The translations under genes were made by a program, and so were the position numbers. From Kalaharituber pfeilii (Eukaryota; Ascomycota; Pezizomycetes; Pezizales; Pezizaceae), in assembly GCA_015179045.1 (NCBI GenBank), contig WHUZ01000032.1, positions 248,001-312,000 of the forward strand: a DNA stretch of 64,000 nt, given 5' to 3'. The notes below the pieces were generated by a model, which did no database searches, was not told where the DNA came from, and saw nothing but the letters and a program-made list of their open reading frames with translations. The stretch's first letter is position 1. Each line of letters begins with the position of its first letter. This document shows, one piece after another, positions 55,364-64,000 of this stretch.

Positions 55364-57323
55364 GTGATTAGATAGATATCACTTGCTGTTTGCGAAATCA
55401 CATCCTCCCAGTGATGTGGGGATATAGAGAGAGGTTGGTTCTGGCGAAGAAATTTTATGTCAGGAGAGAAGGGACGGTTACCAAAAAGCGAAAAAGAAAG
55501 AATCAAAAGCAACCTTCTTGTTGGGTTTGGAGTTTTTTTGCCTTTTTCATTCAAGTTTATTTCTTTTCGCTTGTTGGTTTTTGTTTTCTTATTGTGGCCG
55601 AAGCTCATAGACCCATGTACGATAGACGGTGATGCTTTTTCCTGTTCCGGAGGGTTGGCAAGGGTGTTGTTCATCTCTGCTGCTGCATACATAACTACTT
55701 GGCTACATACATACCTCCTAGTTTGGATGCCCTGATGCATTGAGCACTACCTACTACATATGAAGTTGTTGACTTAGCTTACGCCAAACAAAGGGCCTTT
55801 AGTTTTTGGACGTTTGATTTTGTATCTAATGTGTCGTGTTTGAAGCGAGTGGGATGAATAGTAAGCAGTCAGTATTGGCGGGTGTCTTGGTAGGTTTCCG
55901 TCTTGGGAACTGTCACTGATGGGAGGCGTCACGTTGACGATGATTTGAAATTGTTGCGTGACTGGATGATCTGCGCACGAAGATGCTATGATACATGTCC
56001 GGGGGTCGTGCCAACCAGACTTCTACTACATGTCATGGTAACTTCATCCGAAGCTAGCAAGAGCAGAGCCAGTCTTGGAACGTGCAATCTAATATCATGC
56101 ACAGGTTCAGCACGGGGTCACGTGACCAGGTTACAACATACATCAATTGTCGTGGGTCCGGATGCTCTACAAGCTGCAACTCGATGGGCAATGCTTACCA
56201 GAGTACTAGTATCCAGAGTAGAGACGGACGCCTCGAACCGTATTGGCTGCTGGCCGACAGGCATGTCCGTCACTTCGCAGCAGGCTTTGGCAGTGTTGGG
56301 CGATGGGGTATTAGTAACCTGCGATGTCGCAATCGCAGCTAGGCCAGGACGGGCACAGGGCACAGCGGGGCAAGAGGGCAATACGGGCCCCGCCATCACA
56401 AATCTTTTTTCACATCCTCCCCCCACCCTTGCGACCTTCTTGCACTGTTTCCCGCGAAGAGGGAGCGAGAAAAAAAAAAAAGGTGGGACGAAGGTGGGAC
56501 GAAGGTGGGAAATCTGCTAATCCGGCGGGAAAATTGGGCGGCTTGGCAATAACTTGGGGACATGGTGACTACGGAGTATGGACCTAGGGAAAGCTCCAAG
56601 GGCGACGCTGCCCAACCAGAATGAATTGAAATAATAATAGAATCTTTTGTAGGGGAGAAAGCGACAGCTCGCCGCAGATACGGTAGCACTTTATGTAATT
56701 TACTCCCTTGCCAATGTTGAGGACAGCAAAGGTACATGTGGAAGTAGAGCGAGACAGCGGGTGAAGGGTGAAGGGTGAAGGTTAAGACAGAAGCATATGT
56801 TACCGTCTCCAGCGGCGGCGGCCGTGGGGAGAGGGGCCCCATTGGCGGAGGGGAGGGCAGGGGAGGGGAGCGGGAGGCAGAGGGGGCGCTCCGAGGTAGA
56901 GCAGGTACTGCGCGAAGCCGGTTGCGCATCAAGGCCAAATATAATACCTTGCCGCGTCCTGCTGCTGAGCAATATTAGCTTTCCGGAGGACGACCGTCGC
57001 CATATGTACTAAATAGTGAGCTTGAGAAACGATCCATTCAGGTCGGCTCACTAGGACGAATTAATCACTGCAACGAACCATTTTATCTCTTGATTCAAGC
57101 CTAGACACTTTTCTTTTCGCTCCTCTCTCACTCGTCCCGCCTCTTTTTTTTGCTTCTTAGCACCTTTGCACCTTCTGGCTGGAATTGAAGGTTTGCTGCA
57201 GAATTGAGTGAGAGCTTGCAAATATTAGGATCCCAACTTCCTAGCTAGATATTTCGACGAGAGAAAGTGCTCTTCACAAATTCCTTTACTAGGCACTCAA
57301 TTCTTCCCCCATTCCATTTTACA
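55364..57323. other. SUV3 3' flank and MET5 promoter region
   Basis: Two kilobases without a supported gene. A GC-rich plus-strand stretch at 55903-56520 is open but lacks an ATG and any domain. Near 56475-56510 an 11-bp unit GGTGGGACGAA is repeated about three times after an A-run. The last 60 bp before MET5 are pyrimidine-rich. Confidence 0.4.
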
Positions 57324-60300
57324 ATGGCTTCAGCGGAGTATATCAGGACAGCAGAAGAAGCTGGTGAGTCCGCTGCCGATTGAGGGAAATCTAGGGTTTA
57401 TAGATTTTTTTACTGATTTGGGGAATTCCAGTCGCACGAGTCGCATACCTAGCAAGTGATGTAGTTATCTCCGTGAAGCAGTCTCTGAGCGGGGAGTCCA
57501 GGTACTCTGCACAGCTGGACAGTCTTTTGACTGCAAAGACCCCATCTTTGATTGCGCAAGCAGACGAATCACCAGAGGTGTGAAATCCTGGAGTCCGTTG
57601 ATCTCTTACTTCACAACCATGCGGAGGAGAGTGCGCAATAGCTAACTGATCTTTCCGGGCAGATACAAACAATACAACAAAGTGCCGACCCGCTACTTTC
57701 CGTGCACATCCCAGCACACAATGGGAAATACGTCTCCGTGACCACAACCTCGAACACGTTAATAAGCGCCATACCGCACCTCTACAAGTTCGCAAATGTC
57801 CCTGTTGTGCTCCATGTGGCGATGGAGCCGGCAGAGTTCCCGGACTATGCGGATATCACGTCGATCCGGCAATCCGGGCTAATTATGATTCAATCTGAGT
57901 CGGTCCTGGATGCGCAGGACATGGCGATTGCGGCGCATGCGCTGGCGATACGGTCTGGCAAGGGCGTGCTACATTTCTTCCCAGGGACTGCGGCGGGAGC
58001 GGAGGCGAGAGTCCCAGTGGCCGATGAGTTGCTGAATAGGGTGCTAGATCAGGGCAAAATCCGATCGTTCAGGGCGAAGGCTACTGGCCAGCATCAGCCA
58101 ACCTTGTACAGCGGCGATGGCCAGAAGGCGGAAACTGTTGATCTTCCATTGCCGGCTAGTAGTACCCCATCCACAGGTGCAGCCACCCCTTCTGCCAGTA
58201 CCGGGGGTCTCTCCGGTTTTCTTAGTGGACTTACAAACGGCACTCCCAGCAGCACAAGCAGTGAAACTGCAGACAGCGGCAATAGCAGCCGGTTATCGGT
58301 CTCCTCCGCCAGCACCGCCGATTCCACTACCACTGTCCGTGCGGTGACATCTGAGGATATCTACAATTACGCCCAGGACCTTTTCGAGACTATCAGGCAA
58401 GCTACATCCAGGAACTACAGGATCTTTGAATATTCTGGCTCTCCGAATGCCACTGCTGCGGTGTTTGTCTTTGGCTCAACTATTGGGTTGTTTAGGAAGG
58501 CTGTTGCACAGGCGGAGGCGGGTGAGGTGTATGCGAATGTAGGAGTTATATCGGCGCGTGTGTATAGGCCATGGTTCGGAACTCGGATTCCCCATGCGCT
58601 GCCGAAGAGTGTTACAAAAGTAGCTGTCTTGGAGCAAATTAAGAGAAAGACGACTCGCTGGGGTCCATTGTTCCTTGACTTGTTGACTTGCTTGCGTTCT
58701 GAGCCCTCGTCATCGATTGGGATGTCGGTGGTGGGATATCAGCTTGGATATATTGATTCTAGGACAATTCAGCAAGCTCTGCGTGGTGTTGTTCAGAACC
58801 TTAATGCTCAGAGTCCGGTCCAGAACCTTCAAGTCGGATCATTATCAGCTCCAGTCGCCCCTTCTGAGCGAATCTTGCAACCTGAGGTGGAGACTGCGTA
58901 TATGAGGATACTTGCCGAGTTGTTTAAGGAAAGGCTCCATTTGGCAAACGAGATCCATCGGGCAAATGCAGGTATTACGGAGGGCATCTCTGCATCACCA
59001 GAGTACGGATTTGGTTCGTTAATTGCTAGGCAGGAAAAGAGGCAGGTTTTCATTGCACAGGTTGAGAAGGCGATTAAGGATAGGGCATTCGCTACAGATG
59101 TCCCGGCGCAGTTGCTGTCCAAGTGGTTGGTTGTCGCAAATGACCCTGTAAAGAGCATTCATGCAGCGCAGGCTGCTATCCTCCGTCTTGAAGTTGATGG
59201 ATCTGCTGCTTCCCGCGAATTTCTACGACATAAGTCATTCTTCTATAAGGAGTCTCAGTGGTTGGTGGGCTCCGATGCTTGGTCTTACGATTTGGACAAC
59301 TCCGGTGTTCATCACGTTCTTGCTTCCGGAAAGAACGTAAACATGCTGATTATCGACTCCCAGCCATACTCCGAGAAGGCCGCTGCCGATGCGCCAAGGA
59401 GGAAGAAGGATATTGGGTTGTATGCTATGAACTACGGTAATGCGTATGTTGCGTCCGTTGCGGTCTACAGCTCGTACACCCAAGTACTGCATGCTTTGAT
59501 CGATGCAGACAAGTTTGAGGGTCCATCAGTTGTGTTGGCATATCTGCCGTACAAGAAGGAGGATGATTCTCCACTTGCCATTCTCCAGGAAACCAAGAAG
59601 GCAGTTGATATTGGGTACTGGCCGCTCTACAGATGGGATCCTTACGGCGAGGAGAAGGGTGGTATCAACTTCAACTTGGATTCTGAAAGGATCAAGACGG
59701 AGCTCAAGGAGTTCTTGAAGAGGGATAATCATCTTTCTCAGCTCATACGCCGGCACCCACAATTTGCGGCTAACCTTTCGAGCTCGTACGGTACCGAGGT
59801 CAGGGAGCAACAGAAGAGGAAGGCTAAGGATTCGTTCAATAAATTATTGGAAGGTCTCTCTGGGCCCCCTTTGACAATCTTGTTCGCCTCCGATGGCGGA
59901 AACGCGGAGAGTTTGGCCAAGCGTCTTGCACGACGTGGCAAGCTCAGAGGATTGAAATCCATGGTTATGGCTATGGATGATTATCCAATTGACGATCTAC
60001 CAAACGAGGAGAACTTGGTCCTTGTGACCTCTACCGGTGGTCAGGGAGAGTTCCCCCAGAACGGTCGCGCTTTCTGGGAAGCAGTCAAGAACTCCACCGA
60101 CATTGACCTCGCCAAGGTCAATTTTGCCGTTTTTGGTCTTGGTGACAGTGAATACTGGCCGCGCAAGGAAGACAAGATCTATTACAACAAACCGTCTAAG
60201 GACCTCGATAAGCGTCTCGGTGACATTGGCGGGAAGAGGATGATTGATTTGGGTCTTGGTGACGACCAGGATCCGGATGGTTATCAGACTGCGTATGGAG

Positions 60301-62223
60301 AGTGGGAGCCGAAGTTGTGGGCGTACCTTGGTGTGGATAAAGTTGAGGGTCTCGCAGATGAGCCGCCGCCAATCACGAATGAGGACATAAAGATTAATTC
60401 GAACTATTTGAGAGGAACGATTATGGAAGGATTGCTGGATGAGAGTACGGGCGCGATCTCGGCGGCAGACGCCCAGTTGACGAAGTTCCATGGTACTTAT
60501 ATGCAAGATGACAGGTACGCTTAAGTCCGTATCTGAGCTTTTGATTATTGTTACAAGTGCTAACAATAGATACAGAGATGTCCGAGACGAGCGCAAAGCC
60601 CAAGGCCTTGAGCCCGCTTACTCGTTCATGATACGCTGCCGTCTCCCCGGAGGCATCGCTACCCCTGATCAATACATTCGCATGGACAACATCAGCAACG
60701 AATTCGCCAACAAGACCCTCAAACTCACCACCCGCCAGACCTTCCAATTCCACGGCGTGCTCAAACGCAACCTTCGAAACTCCATGCGCGCCATCAACCG
60801 CGCATGCATGGACACCCTCGCGGCGTGCGGTGACGTCAACCGTAACGTCATGTGCACATGCTTACCCGAGAATAGCGCCTTGCACGAGGAGGTTTGGAAG
60901 TATTCAAAGAAGATCTCGGAGCACCTGTTGCCGTCGACGACTGCGTATCACGAGATTTGGATCGCAGACGAGAGTGATAAGAAGACTCAGGTGGGCGGGA
61001 ATGCGGTGGTGGACTTTGAGCCCTTGTATGGGCCAACGTATTTGCCGAGGAAGTTCAAGATTACGATTGCCATCCCACCGCACAATGATACCGATGTATA
61101 TGCGCACGATGTCGGACTGGTCGCAATCCGTGCCCCAGACGGGTCCCTCGAGGGCTTCAACGTCATGGCCGGTGGTGGTATGGGTGTAACCCATAACAAC
61201 AAAAAGACCTACCCCCGCACTGGCTCGATGTTCGGTTTCGTCAAAAAGGATGTCGTCCACATCGTCTGCGAGAAGATCATGCTCGTCCAACGTGATCACG
61301 GCGACCGCAAGGACCGCAAGCACGCACGCCTCAAGTACACAATCGACGACATGGGCGTGGACGTTTTCAAGGGCAAAGTCGAAGCTCTCCTCGGGTTCAA
61401 ATTCGACGAACCCCGTCCGTTCGAGTTCAACAACAACGCGGACGTCTACGGCTGGCATCGCGACGAGAAGGGTATGAACCACTTTAGCATGTTCATCGAG
61501 AATGGGCGCATTCACGACACTCCGTCCTTCCCCACCAAGACGGGTCTCCGTGAGCTTGCGAAAATCCACACCGGGGAGTTCCGGCTCACAGGCAACCAGC
61601 ATCTTATCGTCTCCAATGTCACCGATGAGATGCTTCCAAAGATCAAAGACCTCATGGCGAAATACAAACTCGACGGGCTCAGCTACTCAGGTCTCCGCCT
61701 CGCATCCGCCGCGTGCGTCGCCTTCCCGACCTGTGGCCTCGCCATGGCCGAGTCCGAGCGGTACCTCCCCGAGCTGATCACCATGCTCGAAAGCACGCTC
61801 GAGGAGTGCGGGCTCAGGCACGACGCCATCGTCATGCGCATGACTGGCTGCCCCAACGGATGCGCGAGACCCTGGTTAGCCGAGATCGGCCTCGTTGGTA
61901 AGGCGTACGGAGCATACAATCTGTACCTGGGAGGCGGGTATAAGGGCGACAGACTGAGTAAGCTGTACAGGAGCAGCATTGGCGAGGCGGAGATCTTGGG
62001 CGTCCTGAGACCGATGTTGAAGAGGTATGCGCTAGAGAGAGAGGAGGGCGAGAGGTTCGGGGATTGGGTGATCAGAGCGGGGATTGTGAAAAGGACGACG
62101 GAGGGGAAGAGGTTCCATGAGGATGTGAGTTTTGTTCCAACTGAGAGTTGATAGAGAAATGTATTAGCTTTGGGTAACTGACTTTGCACGAAATTACAGG
62201 TTGCTGAAGAGGACGAGGAGTGA
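57324..62223 (+). CDS. MET5: Sulfite reductase [NADPH] beta subunit (hemoprotein)
   Basis: Five exons: 57324-57363, 57432-57577, 57663-60514, 60576-62124 and 62200-62223, giving 1536 aa. It reduces sulfite to sulfide in sulfate assimilation, with the MET10 flavoprotein. Domains in order: a vestigial pyruvate:ferredoxin-oxidoreductase-like region (about 70-700), a flavodoxin-like domain ([19 protein letters not shown], about 798; [14 protein letters not shown]), and the sulfite reductase hemoprotein half from about 1010 ([17 protein letters not shown]). Siroheme and 4Fe-4S ligands are in [17 protein letters not shown] (about 1391) and [12 protein letters not shown] (about 1434). Introns have clear signals (GTGCTAAC branch in intron 3). 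If the last intron (62125-62199) is kept, the end becomes VSFVPTES instead of VAEEDEE. Confidence 0.95.
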
Positions 62224-62426
62224 TAATAACAAAACGAAAAAGACAATAGCGTGGGAAAAAAATAAAATTGGGTGGACGAAAATGAAAGATTGCATATATA
62301 TATTTTTTGGAATTCAACATGCTTACGTTTTTTATTTTATTTTTATTTTTATTTTTATTTTTATTTATATTTTATTTTATTTTATTTTATTTTATTTTTG
62401 GAAGAAGGGGTGAGGCTTTGCATCGA

Positions 62427-62468
<42 letters not shown>

Positions 62469-62913
62469 TTTTTGTTTTCATATTTGTATTGTGGCTATAT
62501 ACTACTATTGTTCATCTCACTATTGTGAAAAAAAAAAAAATTTTTTCTCCTGTACTTGTTGTTTTTGTTTTTGTTTGTTTCTCTCTCTTTTTTCCTCTTT
62601 ATTTATCACTATTATTTGTTTTTTTTTTGTTTTTTTTTTTTGTTTTTTTTTGTGGATTGGAAAATCAAATATGAGAATAGGACGTTAGTTTTTAAAATAT
62701 ATATATATAAAAAAAAAAAGAGAGAATTTGGGTTGCGTGTAGAGTGAAGTAAGAGGCACACATACATATACACACACATGCATACACACACACACACACA
62801 CACACGAGCAAAAAGGAAAAAAAGAAAAAGGAAAAGGAAAAAAAAAAAAAGTGTGTTAGGTAAAAAATATTATATATGCATATACTATTATCACATTATA
62901 CTTCTCTCTCACC

Positions 62914-62959
<46 letters not shown>

Positions 62960-63567
62960 CTAAAAATGTTTTTTTTTTTTATATATAACCTCATCTTGTA
63001 AGAAGATAATAATGGCAAAAACACCCGCTTGAAAAAATATATATATATATAGTGCCTCAACCAAGACTTCCATTTCATCATTCCACGCTTTTTCTCTTTT
63101 ACCCTCAACATGACAGGCCCCCCTCCGCCAACCCCCCCCCCCCCCTACAAAAAAAAATGAAGCTGAAATACCATAGATGTTATCGAACCAAAAAAAACAA
63201 ATGATTACATACATTACGAATACCAACTTTATTTTTTCTTTTTTTTTTGGGGGGGGGGGAGAGGGGGGGGTGCGGTGGGGGGGTCTCGTCCAACGTTCGG
63301 AAAAGGATATTTGTGGATTAACCAAAGGTGGGGTGGGGGGGTTGGGTATGCATCTATTTATTTTTTAATACAGAAACATAAACAAAGAAAACCATTCTTC
63401 CTTTTTGTTTAATAGTGTTTCAAAACCCCAAATTCCCCGTAATTACATATGAGGAGGAGAAGGAGGCCGCACTAACACAATGTTAAGTAAAAAAAAAAAA
63501 TTCGAATATAAACGTCATTCCCCCACACAATTCCACTTACTCTCCCCTGCCTTACTCCACGCACGTT
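62224..63567. repeat. Convergent intergenic region of homopolymers and microsatellites
   Basis: Between the 3' ends of MET5 and REX4: TTTTA/TTTAT units (about 62330-62400), a T-run of about 37 (62430-62467), A13T6 near 62528, poly(T) blocks (62615-62650), TA repeats (62697-62708), a CA array of about 12 units (62777-62803), an A-run of about 43 (62915-62957), TA near 63036-63051, C-runs near 63136 and G-runs near 63249-63280. No gene. Several runs could serve as transcription terminators for both genes. Confidence 0.9.
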
Positions 63568-63999
63568 TTACCCATGTTTTCTCCTCTTCTTCTTCTTCTT
63601 CTTCTTCTTCTTGTTCTTATTCCTCTTCTTATTGGTGCCCTCGTTGCCTTCGTTGCCTTCGTCCTCCTCGTCCTCGCCCTCTCCACCGCCCTCCTCATCG
63701 TCATCCTCGCCTCCGCCTCCAAAGTCCCAGTCCGAATCCGAGTCCGCTAGATTTTGTACCGGCTTCAACACCGCCGCATTAGACGCTGAAGCACTCTCAG
63801 ACTTGGTCCTCGGCTTCGCCGGCAGCGGTGGCCGTCCAAAAGCCCTCACATTCTCCGCCTCAAACTCCTTCTTGAACCGTCTATACAGCAACATGCACGC
63901 CCGCGCATCCTCCACGCTCGAGTGCTCACCCCCCTGGATCATCAGCCCGAGCACCTCTTTCACGACCCTCTTCAGTCTCGGTGCGTTCCCTCCTCCAAA
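63568..63999 (-). CDS. REX4: RNA exonuclease 4 (REX4), C-terminal part, cut by right edge
   Basis: The frame is open to the right edge. It shows [34 protein letters not shown], the last helix-strand of the DEDDh exonuclease domain of REX4/ISG20-type enzymes, where H and D of HSSVEDA are the fourth and fifth catalytic-site residues. REX4 acts in pre-rRNA processing in the nucleolus. The tail is acidic ([19 protein letters not shown]) and then very basic ([12 protein letters not shown]), a likely nucleolar signal. In yeast and other fungi the basic region is more often N-terminal, so this tail may be a lineage feature. The N-terminal part lies beyond the window. Confidence 0.85.
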   Translation of the reverse strand, partial: FGGGNAPRLKRVVKEVLGLMIQGGEHSSVEDARACMLLYRRFKKEFEAENVRAFGRPPLPAKPRTKSESASASNAAVLKPVQNLADSDSDWDFGGGGEDDDEEGGGEGEDEEDEGNEGNEGTNKKRNKNKKKKKKKKKRRKHG

Positions 64000-64000
64000 G

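Noticed and set aside
55903..56520. A 205-codon plus-strand open stretch
   Set aside because: It has no ATG at its start, no recognisable domain and no splice logic; GC-rich intergenic DNA explains it.
60904..61602. A 232-codon minus-strand open stretch
   Set aside because: It is the shadow of the MET5 hemoprotein domain, caused by strong codon bias.

Overview
The window is from a filamentous ascomycete (Pezizomycotina). The evidence is eukaryotic gene structure with short introns (about 47-113 bp; GTAAGT or GTATGT-type donors, CTAAC-type branch sites, AG acceptors), a fungal-type MET5 sulfite reductase, Arc1, GCP4 and SUV3 orthologues, and fungal transposon families. The low gene density and transposon load of the left two thirds would suit a Pezizomycete such as a truffle or morel, but that is inference. 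No species is assigned.

Layout. 1-2744: the 5' half of a Ty1/copia retrotransposon on the minus strand (LTR, gag, in-frame UGA-CUA stop, open pro-integrase frame leaving the window). 3143-6264: a SAM methyltransferase, a GGCC-rich inverted-repeat element and an unknown 304-aa protein. 6.3-43 kb: a repeat-rich accessory compartment. It holds severely 5'-truncated LINE tails with target duplications, a transposase element (12260-13621) carrying a nested 583-bp MITE and bracketed by two 1.3-kb direct repeats with split tRNA-like signals, a pogo-like MITE, an 80-bp palindromic MITE, a 612-aa unknown protein, a kinase pseudogene broken by a LINE, an endonuclease-like relic, small membrane/coiled-coil genes, a dioxygenase-like gene with a frameshift, and a Crinkler-like nuclease-kinase pseudogene.

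43.2-64 kb: a compact housekeeping block with conserved genes: ARC1 (-), UBA1 (-), GCP4 (+), SUV3 (+), MET5 (+) and the 3' end of REX4 (-). UBA1 and GCP4 are divergent across a G/C-run-rich 0.7-kb promoter region. MET5 and REX4 converge on a 1.3-kb stretch of homopolymers and microsatellites. I resolved splice sites for these genes; the total coding lengths are multiples of three.

The most unusual signal is a 15-base sequence, CTGGTTACGAGACTA, found five times in the window. At three places it sits between perfect 9-10 bp direct repeats, and at one of these it interrupts a recognisable reading frame. This looks like a family of ultra-short insertions with target-site duplications, or a very regular excision footprint.
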